DNA of 64,000 nt from Paulinella micropora (taxonomy: Eukaryota; Cercozoa; Imbricatea; Euglyphida). Both the position numbers and the translations under genes were made by a program. Location: NCBI GenBank assembly GCA_009731375.1, contig BJOX01000327.1:154929-218928 (forward strand). Reading direction: 5' to 3'. The notes beneath the pieces are model-generated. The model had not been told where the DNA came from. It ran no database searches and saw only the letters and a list, made by a program, of their open reading frames with translations. This document shows positions 1-10,168 of this stretch, piece by piece; within the stretch, counting starts at the first letter, position 1, and every line of letters begins with the position of its first letter.

Positions 1-2391
1 ACTAGCAGCCGACCTTGCTGAGGACGCATCCGATGACCCCCGTAAATTCCATGAGGGGTCCACGGATTCATTCCCGTGCCTGCCCGGGATATCTCTTCCC
101 ATAGACGCCGGTGCGTCGCCGCCATCTGAAGTGAGAGGGTTCCATACCCTGAACTTTTCCCATTCACCCTTCAAATAAGGTGCCTCACCAGGATCCGTCC
201 ATCCCTTCTGATCGTATGCCTTCCGATCACGATCCTGAAGGTTCTTGAGCTCCTGCGAATACTTATTCGTATTCAACAAGCCATGGAAGGGACCCACTGG
301 ATAGTCGTAGCGTACCTTCCTCAAGACTTCCTTCTGCACCGAGTCATCCCAGCCTTCAGGATGAAAATTCTGGCAATTGCTCTTGCACATGGCTCCCGAT
401 TTGAGCCACAAGGCTCCCGCCTTCTTCATGCACAACGGCCTATGCACCCTGGGGTTGTAGTATGACCTCTGGAACCGTTGACGACCTTGCCCCGGCCCCC
501 CTTGGGGTCTCTGACCATAGAACTGAGGTCCCCTGCGCGAGTACCCCTGGCCCCAATAAACTTCATCCCCGGGCTCGAATGGTCCCGCACCATCCCCTCC
601 CCCCTGGTTCTGATTACCTTGAGTGGGAGTCCCTGACCTCGGACCCGACCACTTCCACTCATCGATGATGGTTTTCTGGACTCGACGCATGACTTTCCCC
701 AACACGTCTTCATCCACGTTCCATATCTCCGGACTGGCCTCAGGGGTAGACTGTCCAGTACCCTTGAGGAGGTATTCCCATACCTCTGTGTCCGTCTGAA
801 TCTCTTTCGCCATCTTAATAAAGACTTGATTGTTCAGATCGAACAATGCCACAGCCGTCAATTTGAAGGCTTCTGCAGGTGTGAGCATAATCACCATGTC
901 CATTATCCTCTGGAACATGTAGTGGAGTACAGGCTTCTTATTCACCATCCACTTGACCTCCGCCTGCAGCTGACTGACCTCCTGTGACTTAGAGGCAAAA
1001 ACATGGTAGCCCATCTTCTCTGCGAGCATCAGACCAATACTATCGACACACATGGCGTCGAACCGAGTAGACTGCAGCTTTCCCCAAAAAGCTGCCCACA
1101 CCTCGCTTTGCATAAGCCATTCGTTGTCCACCGATGACTGACAACGAAAGAACCTATCAGCCACTATGGCCACATCCTCAGGCGTATAAATGTTAGCTGA
1201 ACGACAGACCCGACGTACCTCTGTCAGCCACATACGAAGCTCAGAGATATGCCTAGGAATTGCAACCTTCTGATTGTCCAGAGCAAAAGCCTTCTGGTCA
1301 CCCAGAAGGCGGTCCACATCCTTCTGGTGACGTTCAATAGTACGACGTCGTTCCTCGTCGTTCTTTTCCATCTTACGGTTCCATGACGAAACCGCAAGCT
1401 TTCGTCGTTCTGCCTGGCCATCCCAAGCCACAGCAAAATGATAAAAAGCTTTGGCCATATAAACGATGGCATCCACTACCAGCAATCGTTCCAACGTGAC
1501 GAGATTTTCAGACGATCCCGCTGTAGCCCAAGTGGGCTTTGTCCCTGAGACTGCCTTGTCCCAGAAGCCATCCATTGCGTCGAAAATGGGCGTGAACACG
1601 TCGTCTATTGAGAGCACTTTAGCCCCAACACCACTCTTGGGCCGAAAAATAAAGTTGCCCATTGCGTGCACAGTGGGTGACACTCTGGCCCAAACCTGAC
1701 TGTGAAACTGAGCAAACTTTTGCACTTCAGTCCATCTTGGATGCCCTTGATCCAAGACATCCCAAGACGGCCAACAGCCAACCAAGTCGTACACAGGCTG
1801 TCCGTGACGTTTGACAAAGTCACGAGAAAGGTCTCCAGCCATGGCAGTGGTGCCCCAGGCTTCAGCTTGGACTTGTCCCAACCTCGCTATATTGAGATCG
1901 ACCATTCCCTCCGTTGATGCCATCAATCTGGACGCATCCAGCCTCTCAGGCGTCCAGTAGTGGGTCCCCATGCCCACAGCTTCTGCAATCTGAACCACCA
2001 TCTCTGCTGCCACCATAACATTGGCCACTGTGGTGCGTCCGATCACAAGTGTGTCCCACACGTTCCTCGTCGAACCAGGCGAGATAGCATTAATGCATTG
2101 TCTGACCGTCTGCAATGCCTTTGTGGACGGTAACTGGTCCGCCCAACTATCACCTGTGAGACGAAACTGCCACATCGTCTTCAAATCGTCTTCCAGACGA
2201 GCAGAGATGAAGTGCAAAGAGGGAGGTGTTCCCCCTGTTGTCGACGAACTCGACGCTGTGAGGGCTCCTGCCCCCATAAAACGTGTACCAAGAGAGGAAG
2301 GTACCAAAGACCCACCCCCCCTAGTATACGCTGGTGTAGAATAAGGGCTGCTTGCTGTCAACATCCTCCTCCTATTCTCACGTGGTAACAT
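1..2391 (-). CDS. Gag-like ORF of a Ty3/Gypsy-type element, cut by the left window edge
   Basis: On the minus strand a frame opens at ATG 2391-2389 (MLPRENRRRM...) and has no stop down to base 1: 797 codons, C-terminus outside the window. The first 60 residues are Ser/Thr/Gly-rich. The middle is helical with many Trp (for example WTPERLDASRLMAS, WLTEVRRVCRSANIYTPEDV), and a basic segment near residue 385 reads RKMEKNDEERRRTIERHQKD. After about residue 580 it becomes Gly/Gln/Arg-rich (GQGRQRFQRSYYNPR) and is followed by a Cys/His patch (CKSNCQNFHPEGW) that is not a standard CCHC knuckle. Length, basic Gln/Gly-rich tail and position next to a same-strand Pol suggest Gag. It lies downstream of the Pol at 3183-9788, so it probably begins a second, tandem copy. 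A host gene is the alternative. The open frame is certain; the Gag call is an inference. Confidence 0.68.
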   Translation of the reverse strand, partial: MLPRENRRRMLTASSPYSTPAYTRGGGSLVPSSLGTRFMGAGALTASSSSTTGGTPPSLHFISARLEDDLKTMWQFRLTGDSWADQLPSTKALQTVRQCINAISPGSTRNVWDTLVIGRTTVANVMVAAEMVVQIAEAVGMGTHYWTPERLDASRLMASTEGMVDLNIARLGQVQAEAWGTTAMAGDLSRDFVKRHGQPVYDLVGCWPSWDVLDQGHPRWTEVQKFAQFHSQVWARVSPTVHAMGNFIFRPKSGVGAKVLSIDDVFTPIFDAMDGFWDKAVSGTKPTWATAGSSENLVTLERLLVVDAIVYMAKAFYHFAVAWDGQAERRKLAVSSWNRKMEKNDEERRRTIERHQKDVDRLLGDQKAFALDNQKVAIPRHISELRMWLTEVRRVCRSANIYTPEDVAIVADRFFRCQSSVDNEWLMQSEVWAAFWGKLQSTRFDAMCVDSIGLMLAEKMGYHVFASKSQEVSQLQAEVKWMVNKKPVLHYMFQRIMDMVIMLTPAEAFKLTAVALFDLNNQVFIKMAKEIQTDTEVWEYLLKGTGQSTPEASPEIWNVDEDVLGKVMRRVQKTIIDEWKWSGPRSGTPTQGNQNQGGGDGAGPFEPGDEVYWGQGYSRRGPQFYGQRPQGGPGQGRQRFQRSYYNPRVHRPLCMKKAGALWLKSGAMCKSNCQNFHPEGWDDSVQKEVLRKVRYDYPVGPFHGLLNTNKYSQELKNLQDRDRKAYDQKGWTDPGEAPYLKGEWEKFRVWNPLTSDGGDAPASMGRDIPGRHGNESVDPSWNLRGSSDASSARSAAS

Positions 2392-3182
2392 ATCGAAATG
2401 AGAAAGAGAAGAGAGATGTGAGAAAGCAACAAATGACACACACAGCACACACACACAACTGCTCCACACACAGCTTATGAGTTATGCTGGTGACACCTGT
2501 TTCCTCCAACCGAATACAAAACAAATGTGCGTGCTCCTACACCTCACACACAATCTGTTTCTATCCCTCTCCCCCTAAGGAGAGCTCAACTGTCTAAAGC
2601 AAAACTTGAAAAAGGTCAACACCCTTTTCTGTCGGAAATTCCGAGGTGTCAAAACCTCAAGAAAAACAAGGCAAGAAAAACGTGAGAACTTGAGCTTTTC
2701 GTGAACCTCACGAAAAGCAAAAGCAAAACCCCGTTCAATTTTTGTTAGTGGCTCCAGATGTAACCGGAACAGCTACTCTGACACTTAGTCGTACCTCAAC
2801 TGTAGAGGGGCAGACCAAGCATAAGAGTCAAGTAACGACAAGCCGGACAACACTTGATGCCACTATGTAATGTACGGGCCGGCCGACAATTCATTTGCCC
2901 CCTTGGGGGAAGCCGATGTAAGCGGTCGACCCCCACGCCAAAGACTGACTCCTCATTCGAAGGCGCCCTCGACCGACCGATACATGACATGAAGCATCCC
3001 GGCTGTCGAATAAGTAAAAATAATTGGTCCACGTCCAGTGCGAGTCTCCCATGAGAACTCGTGCCCCCGAGCCTAGCTCTTTCACCTCAGGCATTAAAAG
3101 AAATGCCCCGTCTTGATCTCCCCTTTCCCGTAGAAAAATCAAAGTAGCCAATGATCCGTAAGCGACATCAGACTTCGTAGCT
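2392..3182 (-). mobile_element. Candidate LTR and leader between Pol and the Gag-like ORF
   Basis: No gene is visible here. Read on the minus strand after the Pol stop, a purine run (3129-3117, GGGAAAGGGGAGA) could be a polypurine tract. Further on, GGTTACATC is followed by TGGAGCCACTAAC (2756-2744), which could be a primer binding site because it begins with TGG. If both are right, an LTR of about 360 bp lies near 3116-2759 and the rest is the leader of the Gag-like ORF. The tentative LTR start does not begin with TG, and no second LTR copy is visible in the window. The left half (2440-2560) holds short CA-rich runs. Confidence 0.33.
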
Positions 3183-6100
3183 TCACGTTTTGACTTGTTT
3201 CCGAGGTCGTCCTCGACCCCTGTGCTCTACTGCTTCCGACTGCGTCTCTTTAGCCCTTCTCTTCTTCGCCGCCACTTCTTTCTCACATCTTGGTGCACCT
3301 ATCAACAAAAATGATATGCCCGCACTTTGGACTTCGTCCCAAATACGAAGCGGAATCCTCCTTTCCTCTGTTAACTCGAACGGCATATCCAACACCACCC
3401 TTGGCATCATTTGCACCGTCCATGGTGTAAAATCCTCATCGTCCTTCTCGATGGACGCATCCCACTGCTCCAAATCTTTGCCGTCTCGAAATACTGGCGC
3501 AAAGATTCTTTCCCGCGTCATATCAATAACACTCTTGCTCCTCCAAAAGTGCATTGTCGGAGCAAGTCCCAACGCAGCCCGTACCCGCGTTCTAGGCTGT
3601 ACATACGTAACCTGCATTAAAAAGAAATAATCAAAGTCCTTATCCATGACCGTATCCTCGTGCGGTCGACATAGATAGAACTTATCAACCTGCCAGTCGA
3701 TCTTAGCCACTTCCTTACCGGCTATCCACGGTTTCTTCCATACCGTGCCTTTCCGATCCGACATTTCCGATGACTTCGGAATTTCCCTCCCATCTTTGAC
3801 GTCTACCTTGACGTCCGAAGCCGAACGATCCTGTTGTCCAGCATTCCTGGCCTCAGCCTTTTCTTCCTTCTGTTGCTTTCGCAACGCCTCCTCACGCTCC
3901 TTGCGCGTAAGCAATGCTGGCGGCTGTCTAAACGCTGGTGCAATACGCCTCAGCGCTTGTTCCTCATTCTCGTCCTCCAGCAAATAAGGACTGAACTTCG
4001 CCAACCGACGAACATGAACAATCTGTTCCCTTCCACGTGCCCCCGTAGGTGCAATCTTGTAATTGTACGCACCCGTCTGACGTACTATCTTAAATGGCCC
4101 ATGCCACTTATTGTAAAACTTAATCGATACCCCTTTCGGTACCGTCGGTACATACAGCAACACTGTATCACCTTCCTTGTACTCCACATGAGAGTACTTG
4201 CCCATTTCCTGTTCCCGCTGAACCTCTCTCAGCGTCTCCCGACACTTCTCAATCGCACTCCGTGCTTCCGCGATCGCTCGTAAGCGAACTCCTAACAGTT
4301 CACACGGTTCCCACTTATCAGGCGGAAACAACAGTTCCGTCGGCGTGTTTAACGCCCGTCCATAGACCACCTGATGCGGACTGACACCCCGCGCGTGTCC
4401 GCCTAACGACGCCGAAGCTAAATTGTTGACAGCAAACGTGAACATAGGTACCACATATACCCAGTTAAGCTGGCTGTTCTTACAATAAGTCTTCAACGCT
4501 GCCTTCAACGTCCTGTGAACGCGTTCAATCTTACCATTCGCCATTGGGTTAAAAGCAGTCACATACTGCCAATCGAACCCAAAGAACTTGGCAATCCTTT
4601 GCGAAACCTCATTCGCGAAACTCGTTCCTCTATCCGAAATAATCCTTCTCGGTATCCCAATACGGCCGAATACCTGATCAATCAGCGCCGCCGCTGTCAC
4701 TTCCGCTGTCACATCCGTAACAGGGACAGTAATGACATAATTGGAAGTTCGATCAATAACCGTTAAGAGATATTTGAATTTTTCCGTTCCCGCCTCTGGA
4801 AAAGGACCCACATGATCGATATGCAAGGTATCGAAAATATCCAGAGTGATATCATATTCACCCTTAAGCCCCATCTTCGGCCTATATGGCAACTTGGCCA
4901 TCTGACAATGAGGACAACCCTTCACAAACTCCTTAACCCGTTCTCCCAGGTTATTCCACCAAAAACGTCTCCTTAACGACCACGTCATCCTTTCCACCCC
5001 CGGGTGGCTCTGCATAGGACAATGATGCGCCGCAATTAACAAAGACGTTCTGAGTTCCTGCGGAACCCATAACAACCATCGATCCTCCTCATTGGTATAT
5101 ACGCCATCTTTTCCCATATACCAAAGGAGTCCATCCTTTAGTACCAAGCACCGCTTGAGTTTCCTTATGTCAATGTCCTCGGGCCTTGCCTGTGGATTGA
5201 GCAGATGTTCTCTCAACTCCTTATACTCCGTACTTTCCTTTGTGAAAGTCCGAAAAGTTTCCACCGACGCCAGTCTGACTGCCGTGTCAGTTTCCAACTG
5301 GAATCGAACCTTTTCCGGATGTGCCTCCGGTAACTGAAAAAGATGTTCCTCCTTAACTTTTTCTTCATCCTCCAAGTTAAGGCACATCGGGCCCTTCGGT
5401 AACAAGACCGCGTTAAAGGCACCCTGCCTTCCTTCCATAACATCCTCCCCCTCTTTCCTATCCGCGGTCCTTGCTTCCGCCCATAGGATATCCTCACACG
5501 CCTCTCTCGCGATCGGCGAGTAACAGCATGCACATTTGTCTCGTGCCGCTACCTCGACTGCTTCCAACGCAGACACTTCCTCGCTGCGCGTGTCACGTTG
5601 ATTGTTATTATGCGTGAACGGATGATACCAAAGCCCCGATGGCAACTTGGTGTCTTCCGCTCCCTGTTCCTCCCAATCATGTAGATCCACATCATGACCC
5701 ATGATTGCGAACACCGCCCCCGGCGTTCGAAATTCAAACTGTGCCATTCGCACCTCCTTGACCGTATTACGTCGCTGTAAATCATCAACGGCCTTATCCT
5801 TCTGTCCACTCTTGTCCTCATACCGAGAACAAAAATCAGGGACAACATTCCTTTTGCCCTTGATGTAATGAATGGTGAAGTCATACTCCGCCAATTCCAA
5901 CTGCCACCTGGCCAACCTACCTGTATGATCTCCAGACATGAGCCATAGCAGGTTATGATGGTCCGTTCTAACCAAAATGTTAGGAGTACCCCACAGGTAT
6001 TCCCGCAACCTCTGGAAAGCCCACACTATAGCGAGTGCTTCCCGCTGCCTTGTGCAGTATTCCTTTTCCGCCGGTATCAGCTGCCGGCTGATGAACATAA

Positions 6101-9100
6101 CGGGCCGCAACTGCCCAATGGACTTGTCCATCTGTTGAAGCACCGCTCCTACCGCGTACGAAGACGCGTCAGTGTCGAGCACGAACTGTTCCTTCCAGTC
6201 AGGTAACATAAGAACTCGACCTCCCTGCCTTGGGTCTTTAGCGATCTCATCCTTGAGCTCCGCTATCACTCTCGTGACTTCCTCCGGCCATGGGTCGTCC
6301 CCGACCCCTTGCTTCAGGAATTTCCTGACCACCGCTACTCTTTCCGCAAACCCCGGAATGAATTCACCATAATACTGAGCCAGCGATATAAAGGAATGTA
6401 AGTCCGTCCGAGTCTTTGGCATCGGCATAGACGCTACATAGTTCCTCTTTTCATATGCAATCGCACACCGACCCTCTGAGATCTCATATCCCAGGTACTG
6501 TATCTTTCTTTGTGCGAAGTCACATTTCTGTGCATTCAAGCGCAATCCAAACGCGCTTATACGTCGCAAGACGTCCTGCACGTGTTCCACGTGTTTCTCC
6601 ATACTCTCTGAATAAATGATAATATCATCTATGTAACAGAAAGCATAATCCTCCGTCGACCCAAGACGAACCACCGTCGCCTCATCGTCGTACTCCTTCC
6701 CCAGCATCTTAGTCATAGCATGCTGAAATAGACCCGGAGAGCACTTAAGACCCATCGGTAATACCTTCCACACGTATGTAGTCATTCCGACCATAAACGC
6801 TGTGAGATACCGACATGACTCATTAAGAGGGATTTGCCAAAACCCGCTCTTAAGATCAAGCGTAGTATACACCTTCGCATGCTTGAGCCGGTTGATCCCC
6901 TTCCTGAGATCCGGTACCGGTGTCTCGATCTGCTTCAGAATCTTATTGATCCTATAGTAATTGATACACATACGTAAGGACCCATCCGGCTTGGGCGCCA
7001 TACGCACAGGTGAAGACACCTCCGATAAGCGTGCCTCAATGATGTCCTTCTCCAAAAGCTCCTGAGTGATTTCCCGAGCCATCCGATCCTCGTGATAGCT
7101 CATACGTGACGGTCTCCTGTGACCCACCACGTCTTCACCCAGCTTCCGTCCAAAGTTAGCCTCGTAACCCCGAACAGAGCCCGCCTCAAGAGGCCCAAAT
7201 ACCTCCATATTATTCTCCAAGATACCCTTGAGGGCATCTCGCTCCTTCATAGTACCTTCCCAAGTACTATATTTCTCCGCAATAGCCTTTTCCGCGGCTA
7301 TCCTAGCCTCCTCAATCTCCTTATGAGAGGCCTTACGTGATAACTGCGCCACATCCTCCATCGGAATAGGCCGCTCATCCTCACGTACCATCGTCCCATG
7401 GTACCTAGTTTCCTCCTTGCCTCTCCACTGGGCAAGCTGTGCCACATGATCTATGATAATGGCATATTGCATTGCATGCGTGCGGTGATATATACCCGAT
7501 ATCCAAGAGAAGGCTTGCTTTCTCACATCCGCCATCTCACGTTGCATTAACTTGGCCCCATAAGCCAACGCCTTCTCCTTCGTCCCCAATCGTAAAGCCA
7601 AGACCAGCTTATGGCCTCTATGTGGGATCGGGACCGGGTCATCAATAAGATGATCCTCTATATCCTGCCACCACATTTCCGTCCGAGTTCCCACTGGGAT
7701 GACTATAGTGAAATCATCCACCGATAGCCTGTTTTTCAAGACCTCCTTAATGGCCTTGACTCCCTTAGGGAAAAACAAATTATCATCCCAGTGACTCTTC
7801 AAGAAGGCTTCTACGATCGGCTTAGGCTGCTTGACCGGCAGCTTATGTTGGGTAACATTCCAAACCACATGAGACGTCGTGGTCGAATGCACATCTATAT
7901 AGACATGCTGATCACCGGCATCCTCCATGCCCGCAATCGTACCCCGCAACAATTCCGCTTTTGCTGCGTAGAGGTGTTCCAACCTCGCGTCTATCGCGGC
8001 CACTACCGCCTCATCCTTTGCGGAATCCCTACAGTCCACGTTCACGACCCTCACGTCGCGTGGGTCCCTGTAGGCCCAGCCAAAGGTTGTGGTCATGACA
8101 TATTCCGTCTCCTGTATCTTGTCGTCAGAATTGTCAGCAACCACACTTGCTTCCCCAGAGTCCCCCGACTCTACTGTGCATACATGGAAGAACGAGGCTG
8201 TTACAGGCTCCTGAATGTGGGGTGTGACCGAAGGCTCCGTGCCCTCGGACACCACCTTTGTCCACCCCCAGTCAGCGCGCATGACTGGTGAGACACTCAC
8301 ATCCAAATCGTGCGCTACCGCACATTGGCCTTCCCGCCGTAAAGGTTCATACGGTACTACCTCGTACCGCGGAGCCACCTCGGATCCACCGTACTGCACC
8401 ACGTTCAGATCCGTATAAATCCGAGCGTGCATTCGTCTGAGGTTCCGCAGCCCCAACAGGAGACCACCAGCAAAGGCTGGGACGACCCAAAACCGATGAG
8501 AGAAAGACTTCCCGTCTTTCAAAAGGAACGTAAGCATGACTGACCCTGAGACCCCGGTCATGCCTCCCACTCCCTTGATCCTCAACCGACACGGCCGAAA
8601 CCCGTGTCTAAACCATGGTTCCCTGCTCCATAGTTCAATAAATTCCTTCCCGAGTACATTCAGAGATGCCATTGTATCATTGCCCACAATGCATTCCTGC
8701 TGTACATCCTCAATAAAAATTTTAGTGAATAATAAAGGCAATTCAGCTTTCCCCGGGCCACACCCGTCCGCTGAAAGTGCTTCATAACCACCAAAATATT
8801 TACTATCAAGCGCCTCCGACGCTAACTCCACATTAAGGTCCGTGCCTTTATTCATCACCGGACATAGAGTGTCCCTGTGACTATCAAGGTCCTCAACCTG
8901 CTCATTCTGTCCATCCTGGCCTTCCAAGGCCACCGCGTCCGTAGCTTCCTGGACTCCCCGCGTTACCACGCGTGTCCTATCATCAAATCGCAGGTCATGA
9001 GTAACCATGTCGCCTCCGTGGCCGACAGGCAACTCACCCGACTTATTCTCCCTCCCGACCTCCGAGTCAGGCGCTGGGATTGCCTCCTGGGATCCCTGGC

Positions 9101-9788
9101 CCCGCACTTGCATTAATGCTTTGCCCTGCACATTCACCAACATGTCCACTAGCGTTATACCAAACGCCATACCCTGGACTTGTTGCTGCGGAGGCATCTG
9201 CCCTCCGACGGTCCCCTGACCGCCTCCCATCGGCATACCAGGAGCAGGCAAGATTGGTGCTGGAGGGATGTAAGACTGTCCCCCATAAGCAACCACCTGC
9301 TGCTGTGGCTGCCCTTGGTAGAACTGCTGCTGCATCGGCTGCCCGTAGCCTACTGGTAACTGCTGCCCCGGAGCTGGACCCGCATAGTAAGCACCTGCTC
9401 CCGCCTGCTGCATATGCGATGAGGGAAAAGTTCCCGCACCCCCCCCATACACATTTGCATTAGGAAAAAGGGAACTACCCTGATTGCCGCCCCACTGCGG
9501 GCTCCGATTTGAGTTGGGACGTTCCCGTGAATCTGAACGCCCTGCCCGACGTCGCGGTGGAGATCGATCTCGGCTCCGCTCCGGTGACCTATCTCGATTC
9601 CGTGAATCGCGTCGTCCTCGGTCGTATCCGCCACGAACATGCCCTCCTCGATCGTATCCTCGTCGATCTCGGGCTTCATCCCTCTCGTCGTAATGACGAC
9701 CGCCCGATACATGAGTGACCTCACGATCACTACGACGATCTCTTCTAGCAACCACAGCCAGAAGCCAGCAGTGGCAATAGTTGTGCAA
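3183..9788 (-). CDS. pol: Ty3/Gypsy Pol polyprotein (protease, RT, RNase H, integrase, AT-hook tail)
   Basis: One uninterrupted 2201-codon frame that replicates and inserts an LTR retrotransposon. The order is protease-reverse transcriptase-RNase H-integrase, as in Ty3/Gypsy. Residues 15-75 are RS/RD/RG-rich and are followed by a Gln/Gly/Pro-rich stretch. Near residue 369 is a protease-like segment with VGNDTMAS where DTGA or DSGA is usual, followed about 80 residues later by a LLLGLRNLRRMHA motif. RT has the catalytic YIDDIIIYS near residue 1053. RNase H starts at FVLDTDASSYAVG near 1205. Integrase has an H2C2 finger (HHCPMQSHPGV ... CPHCQMAK, about 1590-1630) and D,D,E residues in HIDHVGPF, SDRGTSF and NGKIERVH (about 1659-1755). 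After the integrase C-terminal fold the tail ends in RGRGRPRK, an AT-hook. The real N-terminus is unsure: an AG after a pyrimidine-rich stretch lies just upstream of AAGAGATCG. The intact frame suggests a young element. Confidence 0.95.
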   Translation of the reverse strand: MHNYCHCWLLAVVARRDRRSDREVTHVSGGRHYDERDEARDRRGYDRGGHVRGGYDRGRRDSRNRDRSPERSRDRSPPRRRAGRSDSRERPNSNRSPQWGGNQGSSLFPNANVYGGGAGTFPSSHMQQAGAGAYYAGPAPGQQLPVGYGQPMQQQFYQGQPQQQVVAYGGQSYIPPAPILPAPGMPMGGGQGTVGGQMPPQQQVQGMAFGITLVDMLVNVQGKALMQVRGQGSQEAIPAPDSEVGRENKSGELPVGHGGDMVTHDLRFDDRTRVVTRGVQEATDAVALEGQDGQNEQVEDLDSHRDTLCPVMNKGTDLNVELASEALDSKYFGGYEALSADGCGPGKAELPLLFTKIFIEDVQQECIVGNDTMASLNVLGKEFIELWSREPWFRHGFRPCRLRIKGVGGMTGVSGSVMLTFLLKDGKSFSHRFWVVPAFAGGLLLGLRNLRRMHARIYTDLNVVQYGGSEVAPRYEVVPYEPLRREGQCAVAHDLDVSVSPVMRADWGWTKVVSEGTEPSVTPHIQEPVTASFFHVCTVESGDSGEASVVADNSDDKIQETEYVMTTTFGWAYRDPRDVRVVNVDCRDSAKDEAVVAAIDARLEHLYAAKAELLRGTIAGMEDAGDQHVYIDVHSTTTSHVVWNVTQHKLPVKQPKPIVEAFLKSHWDDNLFFPKGVKAIKEVLKNRLSVDDFTIVIPVGTRTEMWWQDIEDHLIDDPVPIPHRGHKLVLALRLGTKEKALAYGAKLMQREMADVRKQAFSWISGIYHRTHAMQYAIIIDHVAQLAQWRGKEETRYHGTMVREDERPIPMEDVAQLSRKASHKEIEEARIAAEKAIAEKYSTWEGTMKERDALKGILENNMEVFGPLEAGSVRGYEANFGRKLGEDVVGHRRPSRMSYHEDRMAREITQELLEKDIIEARLSEVSSPVRMAPKPDGSLRMCINYYRINKILKQIETPVPDLRKGINRLKHAKVYTTLDLKSGFWQIPLNESCRYLTAFMVGMTTYVWKVLPMGLKCSPGLFQHAMTKMLGKEYDDEATVVRLGSTEDYAFCYIDDIIIYSESMEKHVEHVQDVLRRISAFGLRLNAQKCDFAQRKIQYLGYEISEGRCAIAYEKRNYVASMPMPKTRTDLHSFISLAQYYGEFIPGFAERVAVVRKFLKQGVGDDPWPEEVTRVIAELKDEIAKDPRQGGRVLMLPDWKEQFVLDTDASSYAVGAVLQQMDKSIGQLRPVMFISRQLIPAEKEYCTRQREALAIVWAFQRLREYLWGTPNILVRTDHHNLLWLMSGDHTGRLARWQLELAEYDFTIHYIKGKRNVVPDFCSRYEDKSGQKDKAVDDLQRRNTVKEVRMAQFEFRTPGAVFAIMGHDVDLHDWEEQGAEDTKLPSGLWYHPFTHNNNQRDTRSEEVSALEAVEVAARDKCACCYSPIAREACEDILWAEARTADRKEGEDVMEGRQGAFNAVLLPKGPMCLNLEDEEKVKEEHLFQLPEAHPEKVRFQLETDTAVRLASVETFRTFTKESTEYKELREHLLNPQARPEDIDIRKLKRCLVLKDGLLWYMGKDGVYTNEEDRWLLWVPQELRTSLLIAAHHCPMQSHPGVERMTWSLRRRFWWNNLGERVKEFVKGCPHCQMAKLPYRPKMGLKGEYDITLDIFDTLHIDHVGPFPEAGTEKFKYLLTVIDRTSNYVITVPVTDVTAEVTAAALIDQVFGRIGIPRRIISDRGTSFANEVSQRIAKFFGFDWQYVTAFNPMANGKIERVHRTLKAALKTYCKNSQLNWVYVVPMFTFAVNNLASASLGGHARGVSPHQVVYGRALNTPTELLFPPDKWEPCELLGVRLRAIAEARSAIEKCRETLREVQREQEMGKYSHVEYKEGDTVLLYVPTVPKGVSIKFYNKWHGPFKIVRQTGAYNYKIAPTGARGREQIVHVRRLAKFSPYLLEDENEEQALRRIAPAFRQPPALLTRKEREEALRKQQKEEKAEARNAGQQDRSASDVKVDVKDGREIPKSSEMSDRKGTVWKKPWIAGKEVAKIDWQVDKFYLCRPHEDTVMDKDFDYFFLMQVTYVQPRTRVRAALGLAPTMHFWRSKSVIDMTRERIFAPVFRDGKDLEQWDASIEKDDEDFTPWTVQMMPRVVLDMPFELTEERRIPLRIWDEVQSAGISFLLIGAPRCEKEVAAKKRRAKETQSEAVEHRGRGRPRKQVKT

Positions 9789-9877
9789 GGTGAAGAGTTT
9801 GCGGGACTTTCCCGCGACGACAGGTCATGCAATATAATATCTTTGTTGCTGCATATATTGCTCTGGTCTCCGTATAG
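9789..9877. other. Boundary between the Ty3/Gypsy Pol and a host exon
   Basis: These 89 bases separate the first Pol codon (minus strand) from the 3' splice acceptor of the SAP/RGG gene (plus strand). No LTR, primer binding site or gag is visible between them. The Pol element therefore seems to lack its 5' end here, or its 5' part lies in a form I do not recognise. Confidence 0.5.
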
Positions 9878-10125
9878 AATTCTGGCACTGAACCAGTATG
9901 TCAACGCCAAGAGTGCTGAGAAGCAAAAGCGCAAACATAAAGATTACCTATCAGCACTAACAAAGGGGCAGCTGATGAAGATGTGCGAACAGTTGTAAGT
10001 GTCTAAGGTAGGTACGAAGGATGTTTTGCGGGCGAACCTGCGTTCCTACTTCACCGCCCTGGAAGCTTCGGCTGAAGCTGCTAAAGAAGACACGACTGCT
10101 GCGGAATCCGAAGGTCTTTTTAACC

Positions 10126-10168
<43 letters not shown>

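Noticed and set aside
5092-6206. Plus-strand frames opposite the Pol
   Set aside because: They are shadows of the conserved minus-strand RT/RNase H/integrase frame and show no own motifs.
9996-9998. A variant genetic code reading TAA as Gln or Lys
   Set aside because: The large gene and the intact Pol give long frames without internal TAA, and TAA/TAG serve as clean ends of several exons. One in-frame TAA is better explained by mutation.
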